DNA of 60,000 nucleotides from Hydractinia symbiolongicarpus. Taxonomy: Eukaryota > Cnidaria > Hydrozoa > Anthoathecata > Hydractiniidae. The notes below the pieces were generated by a model. The model was not told where the DNA came from. It saw nothing but the letters and a program-made list of their open reading frames with translations, and ran no database searches. Where the stretch lies: contig NC_079879.1 in NCBI RefSeq assembly GCF_029227915.1, forward strand, positions 26,418,501 through 26,478,500, given 5' to 3'. Positions 1 through 9,818 of the stretch are shown here, piece after piece. Made by a program: the position numbers and the translations under genes. Numbering within the stretch: position 1 is the stretch's first letter; every line of letters starts with the position of its first letter.

Positions 1-1345
1 GTAGTATTCAGTAATACACTGTAATACCTTGTAGTATTCGGTAATATACTGTAATACCTTGTAGTATTCAGTAATACACTGTAGTACTTAGTAATATACT
101 GTAATATTGTGTAGTATTCAGTAATACACTGTAATACCTTGTAGTATTTAGTAATACACTGTAATACCTTGTAGTATTCAGTAATACACTGTAATACTCT
201 GTAGTATTCAGTAATACACTGTAATACTTTGTAGTATTCAGTAATACACTGTAATACCTTGTAGTATTCGGTAATACACTGTAATACCTTGTAGTACACT
301 GTAATACATTGTAATATTCGGTAGTATACTGTAATACCTTGTAGTATTTAGTAATACACTGTAATACCTTGTAGTATTCAGTAATACACTGTAATACTTT
401 GTAGTATTCAGTAATACACTGTAATACTTTGTAGTATTCAGTAATACACTGTAATACCTTGTAGTATTCAGTAATACACTGTAATACCTTGTAGTACACT
501 GTAATACCTTGTAATATTCGGTAGTATACTGTAATACTTTGTAGTATTCAGTAATACACTGTAATACCTTGTAGTATTCGGTAATACACTGTAATACCTT
601 GTAGTACACTGTAATACCTTGTAATATTCGGTAGTATACTGTAATACCTTGTAGTATTTAGTAATACACTGTAATACCTTGTAGTATTCAGTAATACACT
701 GTAATACTTTGTAGTATTCAGTAATACACTGTAATACTTTGTAGTATTCAGTAATACACTGTAATACCTTGTAGTATTCGGTAATACACTGTAAAACCTT
801 GTAGTACACTGTAATACCTTGTAATATTCGGTAGTATACTGTAATACCTTGTAGTATTTAGAAATACACTGTAATACCTTGTAGTATTCAGTAATACACT
901 GTAATACTTTGTAGTATTCAGTAATATACTGTAATACTTTGTAGTATTCAGTAATACACTGTAATACCTTGTAGTATTCAGTAATACACTGTAATACCTT
1001 GTAGTATTCAGTAATACACTGTAATACTTTGTAGTATTCAGTAATACACTGTAGTACTTAGTAATATACTGTAATATTTTGTAGTATTTAGTAATACACT
1101 GTAATACTTAGTAATATACTGTAATACCTTGTAGTATTCGGTAATACACTGTAATACTTTGTAGTATTCAGTAATACACTGTAGTACTTAGTAATATACT
1201 GTAATATTTTGTAGTATTCAGTAATACACTGTAATACCTTGTAGTATTCGGTAATACACTGTAGTACTTGTAACATCTAACTGTAATATTTTGTAGTATT
1301 TGGTAATACACTGTAATACTTAGTAATATACTGTAATACATGTAA
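1..1345 (-). repeat. 30-bp satellite array, truncated by window edge
   Basis: Tandem array with a 30-bp unit made of three related 10-bp blocks (GTAATACACT, GTAATACCTT, GTAGTATTCA/G). Some 20-bp and 40-bp units are mixed in. A higher-order period of about 310 bp is visible: the block GTAGTACACT followed by GTAATATTCG recurs near 291/601 and 491/801. The unit is the reverse complement of the array at 30874-34795. Because 30 is divisible by three, stop-free frames arise on the minus strand. They encode a decapeptide repeat and are not taken as genes. The array probably continues to the left of the window. Confidence 0.95.
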
Positions 1346-1432
1346 TAGATCTTTGACGGTTGCGCAAAGCATTCTGGGTATTTTTTCTTCCCAGCGTGGG
1401 CTGGTTCACATATCACATGGAACGTTGGCTGC

Positions 1433-1470
1433 AGATACAGATATAGATACAGATACAGATAATCTTTTCT
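1433..1470. repeat. GATACA microsatellite
   Basis: Short run of GATACA/GATATA hexamers just after the satellite array and a GC-richer patch. No gene function is visible. Confidence 0.7.
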
Positions 1471-1504
1471 GGGAATGAAAGTTTACAAAAATTGAACTGA
1501 ATAA

Positions 1505-1754
1505 ATACAAGGAAGTATTAACAAACTATCACAACCAGCAGGGGACCTCTCAAAACAGCCCGAAGGCCAGTTAAAAGATGCGAGTAGGACCCTATGCAAA
1601 AAAATTTGTACAAACTTCAATACTGCAAGAGCTCTGATTGCTCATGAGCAAAAAGTAAAAGTAAAAGCCACTGCTGAATATACAATTTGCTTCTGCGTAA
1701 CATGCGAAAAGACATTTGAATCAGACGATGCGCTGACTTGGAATGTTTGGAAGG
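1505..1754 (+). other. exon-like open reading stretch, unidentified
   Basis: A frame without ATG is open from the codon after a TAA at 1502 to a TAA at 1766, and a good splice donor (G|GTAAGT) sits at 1755. The translation is of mixed composition and includes CFCVTCEKTF, a C-x2-C pair that could belong to a zinc-binding motif. No start codon and no partner exon were found. It could be an internal exon of an unannotated gene or a fragment of a transposon gene. I do not recognise the family. Confidence 0.22.
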
Positions 1755-1770
1755 GTAAGTCGGTTTAAAA

Positions 1771-3239
1771 TAAATGAAACAAATACCCTTATTTGGTTGG
1801 TTCGTTTCTTATGTAATTTCGAATGTTTTTTTTTCCTTCGAAATTCGAACTGTATATTCTAATTTAAGTAGTTGTGGAGGGAAATTTGTCATTGGTATTC
1901 TATCATGTGCAAAATTTGATTATTGCTAAGACGAGAATAGAATCCAGGTAATAAAATGGCTACTGACTGGTTTTGATCCTGCCCTGTAAAATACAAAGCC
2001 ATTTGTCAGACCTTGGAGCATGTGCAATAACTTTGACCTCCAGGAGGAGAAAATCCCTCTGACAACTACAACAAAAAAGCTTAAAAAATGTTCCTTTAAA
2101 ACAAAACTTTGGCTGCGAGAAAGAGTAAAGCTAAGTCTGTAACCTTAAATTTTGATAAAGTTGGATTTAAAAGCAATCCAGTGCAATTCCCTAGAGACAA
2201 AATTAGGGGCCTTCAAAAAAATTTTTGGTCCCCGTTAGCGGGATATCGCCGCTAAGATTTGGACCCCCCTCTTTTAGCAGATTTCTGTCCGTGAAATACA
2301 TACATTTGGATAAATCTTAGAAGGCTCAGGGGCGTGTTTTGTAGATAAAAGTTATCGGAATTGATGACATGAGACATTATACTCGCGAACGAAGAATTTT
2401 CAGGCCACAAACAAATTTTTGAAATTTCTCAATCGTTCGCGGATTCTTTTTTCAAACTTGAACCCCCCTCCCTCCCTTAGCTCCAATATCCCGCTAACAG
2501 GGCCCCAAAAAATTTTTGAAGGCCCCTTAGGGCTCAATTAGGAAACTCTGATTGTATTTCGGCCACAAGAACACAAATATTGCCCTCAACTGTTACTGAC
2601 ACAACTTCAGCTGCCATTCTCCTTTCGGTTTTGCTGTAATGGCAATGTTGATGCTTTGCGCACTTTTTTCCCTTTATTCCGCCTACCCATCCTGTGCCCA
2701 AAAGGGACGTGGAAATAATTAAGAAGTGCTAGTATGTTAACTTTGACCTGCTTCTTCTCCTATGCTTAATGCTCTTTTAGCCTTGTGTATTTCGATGGAT
2801 GATATAGGTGAGTATGACCTGAATGTAAAAACAGTGGCAGTGGTCACAATGTCTCCCTTATAAGAATGACCACAAATAAGTCACACATAAGGGTTAAGTC
2901 CTGGTGTGTTGTCTTTTTTCTGCATCTTTGCAAGGAAATGATTACATACAACACTTTGTAACTTAGTTTGCCAATCAATATAAGTTTTTTTGCTGTCTAC
3001 GCATTTGACCAACTCCATTGCTTGCACATGGCTAGTGATCCAGCACGTTGGTTAATGCATAGATGACCTTTTACAGTACATGCATAGTGCCTCATTGCTT
3101 CCTTCAACATCATCCTCGCAATCCCTCTTCATCTCGCGTCCAGGACCATGACCTGTTTTTTTTCGTTTCAAGAAAGGGCATTTTGCGTTCACCTCTCCAA
3201 ATCGGTTGAACAAAGGTTTGTAAATTAGTTGAAATGGGA
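1771..3239. other. AT-rich stretch without a recognised gene
   Basis: Apart from the MITE at 2206-2526 nothing is supported here: no long ORF, no tRNA and no convincing splice-bounded exon. Confidence 0.5.
2206..2526. mobile_element. Harbinger-like MITE with TTA duplication
   Basis: A 321-bp non-coding element with imperfect terminal inverted repeats of about 45 bp. The left end begins GGGGCCTTCAAAAA, and the right end is its complement, ending TTTTTGAAGGCCCC. The direct trinucleotide TTA flanks it at 2203-2205 and 2527-2529, the target choice (TWA) typical of PIF/Harbinger elements. There is no ORF inside, so it must have been mobilised in trans. Confidence 0.8.
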
Positions 3240-3871
3240 TGTAATAACTAAAACAGGTAACTACCAGTCTCCACAGAACCAGCAGTCCCTGTAGAACGAC
3301 CAGAAAACCAACAGCGAACCAGCAGTATCATCACAGAACCACCAATGAATAAATAGTTCCAATATTAAACTTCCACACCAAAGTGAGCGCAACGAAGCTA
3401 ATTAAATACATAACAGTCGAAGACCCTACTTTCCACTGGCTATTTCGTGTCCCTCGTACACAAACTAACGGTCCTCGTGCAGGTGAATTTTAAAAATGAC
3501 TCTCAAAGTGTTATAAACTTCATTCTCCGTAAAAAAAATAATCACAATACAAAAAGTCGATCTTTTGTTATTCATTTCATAAAAATTCACGATTTGAATC
3601 AGCAAGAAAAGTGTTGTTTTGCTGGAGGTAACATATGTATTTTAGACGCTCGTTAAAAAAAGATGGTCGTCATATTACCGAGTTCTATGTTCTAGCTATT
3701 GTTGTTATCATGGTAATCATTAGCATTCCTGATTGAAATTATTGAAAAAGATTGAAATGTTGATTTGTTATTTATTGCGTTGAAGAGTAAATTGCAAGGA
3801 AACAGAATGTCTTGATTTTTTAATCCCAGAACGGTATAATTTGGATAATATTTCACTAATATAGTGTATAC

Positions 3872-3948
3872 TGTGAATAGATCTGTATTCTTTATTATGG
3901 CATAAAGTCATACATCTAAACCTAAAAGATATAATGAACATAATGACA
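3872..3948 (-). repeat. 3' LTR of copia element, 77 bp
   Basis: Begins TGTGAATAGATC and ends AATGACA on the plus strand, so it reads TG...CA on the element's own strand. It matches the copy at 9458-9534 at 72 of 77 positions. The plus-strand sequence just inside is pyrimidine-rich (3961-3971), the complement of a likely polypurine tract. Confidence 0.88.
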
Positions 3949-4092
3949 ATCTTGCCACTACATTCTCTCTCAATAAAACAAAATCATAAAGTATGTTCAA
4001 GAAAAGAAAGTGCAAGACGCAGGAACACAATGTAAGAATGCTTTTAAAGTGTCATTTGGCATACTGTTATATTTGTTTTAATTAACCAAAAC

Positions 4093-5288
4093 TTAACGGT
4101 ATTTCAACTGTTCTCTACCGGATAGTATACGTAGCAGGTTTTCAGCTGAAGCAGTGCCTTTCGTAAGACAGTCAGCAATCTGATCACTTGATTTCGTAAG
4201 AATGAGTTCCCCCATTTCTCCTTTTTCGACCATCTCACGAAGTGCACAAATATCAATATACAATCGTTTATCTTCTATGACGTTGGTATTTTTGACTGCT
4301 TCCGCAAGTGATTTATTTTCTGATATACAGATAATTGGTATATCAACTGAAAAAATCTCTTTAATTAGGGATCTGATCAACATAGCATGTTCCGCACCTT
4401 CTAAGAGAGCCATGGTTTCCGCACCATGGCGCTTTTAACAGCCCATTTTAACTTGTGAGATCTCCAAATAATTGGCGGAATTTTGCTTTCACCATGCAGT
4501 AGCAGAACAAATCCACCTTGTGAGCCGCCATTAATTAAATTTCCATGTGATGCATCACTGAAAAGTATGAGCAATGATGCTTTAACATCTCCAGTGTTTG
4601 AAATAACAATCTTTACTTCAGTTTGCTGCAGATGTTTCAGCTGCTTGTTAGCTCTACGAGCATCAGCAACTGTTCCGTGTCTTATGCGAGTGCTTAAATC
4701 ACAGGCAACGTAAGCAGCATCAGGTCTAGTTTGTTTTGCTGCCCATTGAATTTGACGTGCTTCATATTTTGTAAGTGGAATTGTAGACGTACTATTGGTC
4801 AAATTAATTGGTGAAATGTTACTAATGTAATTATGCTGATGAATAATTACTGCACCACACTCCTGTTCAATTTCTAATCCCAAAAAGTTAAACGACTTTA
4901 AATTCTCTTTACTAAGTGAGAATGTCTTACGTAAATGTGCAATGATAGTGTCATGAAACAAATCACTTCCAACGAAGAAGCAATCGTCAACATGACAGCA
5001 AATTACACCTTTGAGAGTTTCTTTTCTCCAGAAAAATAATGCATTGTCATAAATGCTTCTTGTAGCTCCAACTTTATCGAATTCGTTAGATAATGTCTCA
5101 TACCAAGCGCGTGAAGCGTCGCACAAGCCATAAACAGGTGTTTTTAGTTTGCACAACTTGTCTGTGTTAGCTTCTGGTGGTGGAAGAAGATGTACGACTC
5201 TATCAATCTTGGCACCTTGAAGAAACCCAGCTTTAATATCAAGACTGTAAAATTTTCCATCCATGGGTTGCACCAATATTACACACAA
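4093..5288 (-). pseudogene. copia reverse transcriptase and RNase H
   Basis: The frame at 4401-5288 gives reverse transcriptase motifs: SLDIKAGFLQG with the first catalytic Asp (residue 17), PVYGLCDASRAW, and HVDD at residues 99-102 (family form usually YVDD). After it comes RNase H (LFSDASHGN). A frameshift near 4405 leads into 4093-4413, which has the rest of RNase H and the conserved QIADCLTKG close to the end of copia Pol. The termination codon lies about 145 bp inside the 3' LTR. Confidence 0.85.
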
Positions 5289-6289
5289 GACGAAAGTTCT
5301 CCTTGTTTACAGTTGGCGAGTCTGTTCGTATACCAATAGTGTCCTCCTCAAAACCTTGTGTCACTAATCGTGCTTTAATTTCTGTTTTACCATCATGACT
5401 TTTCTCAGATATCGCCCAGTGGGTTGTGGTTATGTCTTGCCCTTTGTCTTCAACTTCATCATAAACATTGTAATCACGCCATTTAGTTAATTCTTTATGT
5501 TGAGCTTTACTAACATCACATGACGTTTCTACATTATATACTGACTCTGTGTTTACCTTTTCCCAATCCAAAATGTTTTCAAAGTCAATTGATTTCATGG
5601 CTTTGGTTTTAACATCTTTGACATTCAACCAATTCTTATATGCTCCAACTCCAGATTTTCCTACTTTACCAGCACGACTAACAACCATAAATTCAGCAAG
5701 TTTATTAGTATCAAGATCAATAAACCTAACCCTCTCCCTGACTTTTGGAAGGGTCACTGTCAATGACTGTTCATTGCGAGGTGTGTTAGAAACTTCTTGC
5801 TCAATGCTTGATTGATGTGTTGTTTCAACCTGAGCATGGGAAATAGCAGGGATCTCATTTGTATTTACGGCATGATCACTAGAAATGTCATCAAGTACAA
5901 CTTCTGACGATGTGTTGATATCAAAATCGTTTACGCTTTCAAGCAACCCATTCGCTACGCTGTTTGAAATCTCATCAAAGCAATCTTCTTCTTTGGTTGT
6001 AGTTTTCTTCACTTCAGGGTTTCCACTTGTGCTTTCCTGACAACTACGGTGTCCCTTCACTGATTGCAAGTGACACTCGAACGTAAGTTCCTCCATGTTT
6101 AACAAGGACCTGTTTTCCATCAATGCCAAGGACTACACCAGGTCCTCTCCACTCTTTCTTTCCACGTTGCTTATAGTATACCAATTCACCATTATAAAAA
6201 TCTTTGCTGGTAGATGTCCGTGTTTGATGACTGAGTGCTGTTTTAAGATTCACTTTCAATGAATGCTTTGCGAGCAACATGCAGGGCAT
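5239..6289 (-). pseudogene. copia integrase C-terminus, linker and start of RT
   Basis: Two overlapping frames (6044-6289 and 5239-6129). The first has the KEWRGPGVVLG-type segment of the copia integrase C-terminal region. The second holds a variable acidic linker, then the start of the copia reverse transcriptase (THWAISEKS, KARLVTQGF, and the DSPTVNKEN segment). The frame breaks again at about 5270. Confidence 0.8.
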
Positions 6290-6601
6290 TCAGATGATTT
6301 GCAATTAATTGACTGGGTGTAACTGTTCGAAGAACAGGAGGCTTGGCTGTAAGCACAGATGGGAGATTTGGATTGCGTCCAAATACAAGCTGATTGAGAC
6401 TGAATCCACGGTTATTATGCAACGCATTCTTGGCACAATTGGCCCATGTAAGTGCATTTTCAACAGAACAACTAGTGTTGTCAACAATTTTCATAATCAT
6501 ATTTTCCAGGATGAAATTATGATGCTCACATACACCATTTGACCATGGAGCTTCTGCTGCTGTTGTATACACTCTTGTGTTTTACAGTTCTGCTACATCT
6601 C
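6290..6601 (-). pseudogene. copia integrase core, second half
   Basis: Resumes directly after the DNA insertion. It contains a TAA in frame near 6585, then TTAAEAPWSNGVCEHHN with the third catalytic residue of the integrase (E in VCE). A frameshift near 6250 separates it from the integrase C-terminal segment. Confidence 0.8.
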
Positions 6602-6605
6602 TTAA

Positions 6606-7715
6606 AGGGGAACTCCAGTAAAAATCACTTTTTTCTTTTTTGCTATATACGTACTCAAAAAGTAGTTACACATCTTTCGTAGCGATCAAGTTTCTATTCT
6701 TTGTTTTTCAAAAAAGAAGCTTTTTTTATGGAAGGACATGCCGAATATTTTCAGGGGGTAAATGTACTCATTTTCTTCAATCTTTGTAATGTTTAAGTCT
6801 GCATGTGATGCTGATAATGCAGTTTCTAAAACAGCTTTGTCAAAACAACTACTTATAAGTCAGTAGCTTCTGCAACGCATTTATGACCTACCATAATCAT
6901 AAGAATGATTTTTATTTGTACAATATTAATACTCATGTTTTACCAACTTATCACGACCCGAACATTATTCGATCTTTCGATCACGCATTTGAATGGTCCT
7001 CCATCATGGTGAAAATTTCAACGTTACATAAAATTTGTTTGCATTTGTGTGCAAAAAAGCACGTGCGGATGAAAAATATTGCTGAATTGTGAAATAAAAA
7101 TAAATTGGCTTGTAAAGTAAGAAAGTTTTTTTACTGAAACAAATGATAAAGTTTTTGTGATGAAAAGAATGTTAAAAAAAAGCCAATTAAATATATTTTC
7201 TATTTCTTTAAAAAATATTTTGCTCAGATTGTTATTTTGAGTTAGTAGAAGACACCTCATCACTTTGCATCATTATTAATTTCTCCCTTGTGAGACACAA
7301 GAGGTTCGAAGTCGTGTGGCTGTAGCTTTGTAAAGTCTTTTTCATGAAGAGATTATCCTATTCTATGTTTATCCTAATTATCCTATTCTATGTTTTCTAA
7401 GTTAAAATCTTCGTCATTACTACAAGACGTTTTATCAACGAACAATGTAAACACTAAGTAAACAAACTTTTAGAAGGTGTGCTGCTAAGCTCACGGACTG
7501 TCTGCACGATGTGACGTATGCCTATTTATTCGGACCTAGTCCTCTCAACTTTACGCAACCTTGCAAATTTATTTAAAATTGAAGATGTTTACAGACCCCA
7601 TTAAGGTATAAATAAAGATTTTTAACGATTGTAAAAGGTTTATTCTGACATATTTATGTATTGTCTTCTTAAAATAACATTTTTTTCAAATATTTTTTTT
7701 CACTGGAGTGCCCCT
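6606..7715. mobile_element. TTAA-flanked DNA element inserted in integrase
   Basis: A 1110-bp AT-rich sequence with terminal inverted repeats AGGGGAACTCCAGT / ACTGGAGTGCCCCT and TTAA on both sides (6602-6605, 7716-7719). It splits the copia integrase frame, so it arrived after the copia element. No credible transposase frame is inside. TTAA targets are typical of piggyBac-type elements, but the terminal sequence itself does not settle the family. Confidence 0.82.
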
Positions 7716-7719
7716 TTAA

Positions 7720-7934
7720 GAGCTCATTGTTGAACTCCCCTCCGTTGTCTGAAAAAATCGAGTTTGGTGTGCCAAAAATAGCAACCCAGTGCTTGAGAAT
7801 TGTGTCTACGATAATTTCCTTATTCTTGGATTTGATAATTGTTGATGCACTATCTACAGAACACATCAATCATATGAAGTATGGTTAACTTTTTATGATT
7901 AACTGTCAGGAATTTTAGGTCCATGGCAAGGCAT
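7720..7934 (-). pseudogene. copia integrase core, first half
   Basis: Carries the first catalytic Asp region (LAMDLKF, about 7910) and the second (IFSDNGGEFNNE, about 7740) of the DDE integrase, in two frames separated by a one-base shift and a TAG near 7866. The coding sequence is cut at 7719 by the TTAA-flanked element and resumes at 6601. Confidence 0.8.
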
Positions 7935-8840
7935 TCATTGACATCTGAGGCCATTGGTAGTGAGACAATTGGCCCTTGATCGAGCCTTCATATATCTACT
8001 GCATGTGTCACAAGAGTTTGTAACTTTGTCAATTTGCTGAAATAACTCTTTATCTTCAACATTTTCATGTTGGAGAAGAGTTTTCAGTTTGCTGCTGTCT
8101 ATGGGATGTCCAAACTGTTTGTGAAGCTTTGTAGCTATTTTGCATTTTTCTTCAGGTGATTTTACAGTGAGACCGTTGACTGTGAATATAACTCTGGTGG
8201 CATTTACACCCGGAGATGTTTTGTTAACAGCAACTTGCTTAGGTGTAAGAGGTATACAGTAATGGCCATTTGACGTGTGTTGTAAAGGAATGTCTCTTCC
8301 AAACATAGTGACTTTATCATTAACAAAATCAAGTTGGCTATTAGCTGCTTTCAGACTCTTTTTTGATAACAATAATGGTAATTCACAATCGACAACATCA
8401 GTAAGAATATGGGCTTGCATTCCAGCCATATTAACAGGGATGTTAACTTTTTTAACTGAGGGGAAGCTTCCACCTGGCCCAAATTTAAAGGACTTGTTAC
8501 TCTTACTTTCAGCTAAAGCTGTCCCTTCTGGCATAGTGTCTATGTAACAGTCAAGCCAATTTTTACCACAAACTGTCGATGAACATCCTGAGTTTAGTAA
8601 AGCACAATTCAAAGACTCAGACACAACTTGCTCCATAAAGCATTGTTCCACACCCTTTGCGAAAAACTGCACATGTACTTTATCCTGCCCTTTGCTTCCT
8701 TTATTCTTATCAGGACAGTCATTCATGAAATGCATTATAGATTTGCAATGGTGACATTGCAATGGATGTCCATCAGGACCATTAGGGTTGTACTGGCTTC
8801 TTTTAGCACTGAAATATTGCCACGTCCACGAGTGTTCCAA
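7935..8840 (-). pseudogene. copia gag zinc knuckle, protease and integrase N-terminus
   Basis: A 301-codon open frame. Residues 29-42 form a CCHC knuckle (C29, C32, H37, C42). The retroviral-type protease motif is at residues 83-85 but reads NSG where the catalytic motif is D-[ST]-G, so the protease should be inactive. Further on is the HHCC zinc-binding domain before the integrase core (LHKQFGH ... SCDTCSR). The upstream gag is in another frame, and the downstream integrase core is frame-shifted near 7870. Confidence 0.85.
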
Positions 8841-9430
8841 TTGTTAAAACGTCGTCTGTCAAACTTTTGACCATATAATACTTCTTGCTCAACACCAATA
8901 TCATTACTGTCTCTACTACTTTCACTTTGAGCACATTGATCATAAATGGCTTTTATCTGTTTTTTCATAGAGTCGTATGTGAGGGAAGGAACTGTAGCAC
9001 GTGTTAGTTCACGTGTAGCTTTCGGTACATGTGCATTTTTTAGTAGTTGATATGCAAGAACTGCAGTTGGTAACTCAATTTTAAAACTCTTAAGTTTTTG
9101 ATTCAGCTGTTCAAATTCATTTACATAATCACCAATCGACATTGTCTTGGAACGGTGAAAGGTCTCAAATTTTTCGTAAGCATTGAACATTGCTTGATCT
9201 TCAGTAATGCCATATAGTTCTTTTATTTTATTAACAAGTTTATTTAAACCATCTTCTTCATTCAATTCTTCTTTCGTTAAGGCTGACGTACTTCTGAATT
9301 TAAACTCAAATAAACAACTCGTCCTTGTTTCTTCTTTGGAAGTTCTGTAACTACTTCCCAAAAAATCCCCATCTTCAGAAAATTGGGGCAATCCATACTT
9401 TTGTGCCATCATGATTGTTCCAGTTGCCAT
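8735..9430 (-). pseudogene. copia gag, 5' part
   Basis: A 231-codon frame starting at an ATG 13 bases after the primer-binding site. It has the helical, charged character of copia gag (a YVNEFEQLNQKL-type segment, residues about 100-115) and a basic arginine/asparagine-rich stretch near residue 190. It leaves the gag frame near 8815: the remaining residues are frame-shifted, and the true continuation is in the 7935-8840 frame. Nucleocapsid function would need the zinc knuckle encoded in that other frame. Confidence 0.8.
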
Positions 9431-9442
9431 CTTCTTAACTAG

Positions 9443-9454
9443 CCTCTGCTACCA
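9443..9454 (-). other. primer-binding site of copia element
   Basis: On the minus strand the sequence three bases inside the 5' LTR reads TGGTAGCAGAGG. This resembles the internal initiator-Met-tRNA-complementary site typical of copia elements. Position and sequence both fit. Confidence 0.75.
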
Positions 9455-9457
9455 GAA

Positions 9458-9534
9458 TGTGAATAGATCTTTATTCTTAATTATGGCATAAAGCCGTACA
9501 TATAAACCTAAAAGATATAATGAACATAATGACA
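9458..9534 (-). repeat. 5' LTR of copia element, 77 bp
   Basis: Partner of 3872-3948, with the same length and the same TG...CA ends, followed outside by the duplicated TATAC. A 77-bp LTR is unusually short and must hold any promoter and polyadenylation signals. Confidence 0.88.
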
Positions 9535-9818
9535 TATACTACTAATTTATTCTCAATATTCCCAGAAATAAGGGGCGGGATAGTAAATTCTACCGAAATT
9601 TTGCAGTTTTTTTTTTTTTTTTTTTTATAAGGCATGAAGCATTTACAGCGATCGCTATTCTGATGATTCCGTCAACTATTGTTTTTTCTCATCAACATTT
9701 TATGGTGGTTCTCAACCAAGACTACTCGTTCTGTCATAGTACTGCCAGTTCGCTGCTTGTTCTGTGGTGTTTCTGCGGAGACTAGTCGTTACCTGTTTTA
9801 GTTATTACGGAAGTGGGA

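Larger units (their letters stand above)
3872..9534 (-). mobile_element. degenerate Ty1/copia LTR retrotransposon
   Basis: A complete but inactivated copia-type element read from right to left, with domains in copia order: gag with CCHC knuckle, protease, integrase, reverse transcriptase, RNase H. Both LTRs are 77 bp and differ at 5 positions. The 5-bp duplication TATAC flanks the element (3867-3871 and 9535-9539). Without the 1.1-kb DNA insertion at 6606-7715 it would be about 4.55 kb. The coding region is broken by several frameshifts, at least two in-frame stops and a changed protease active site, so it is not autonomous. Integrase preceding reverse transcriptase distinguishes copia from Gypsy. 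Confidence 0.92.
3240..9809. mobile_element. TIR element with about 9-bp duplication, host of the copia insertion
   Basis: GTAATAACTAAAACAGG at 3241-3257 is exactly inverted at 9792-9808, and weaker inverted similarity extends over about 110 bp at each end (3241-3347 and 9700-9808). Just outside, GAAATGGGA (3231-3239) and GAAGTGGGA (9810-9818) look like a 9-bp target duplication with one mismatch. Subtracting the copia element leaves about 0.9 kb of original, apparently non-coding sequence. Long imperfect TIRs with a 9-bp duplication suggest a MULE-type or foldback element. The family assignment is inference. Confidence 0.5.

Noticed and set aside
68-1416. Several minus-strand frames with YYKVLQCITE-type repeats
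   Set aside because: They exist only because the 30-bp satellite unit has no stop in that frame. Overlapping frames give the same repeat, and there is no domain.
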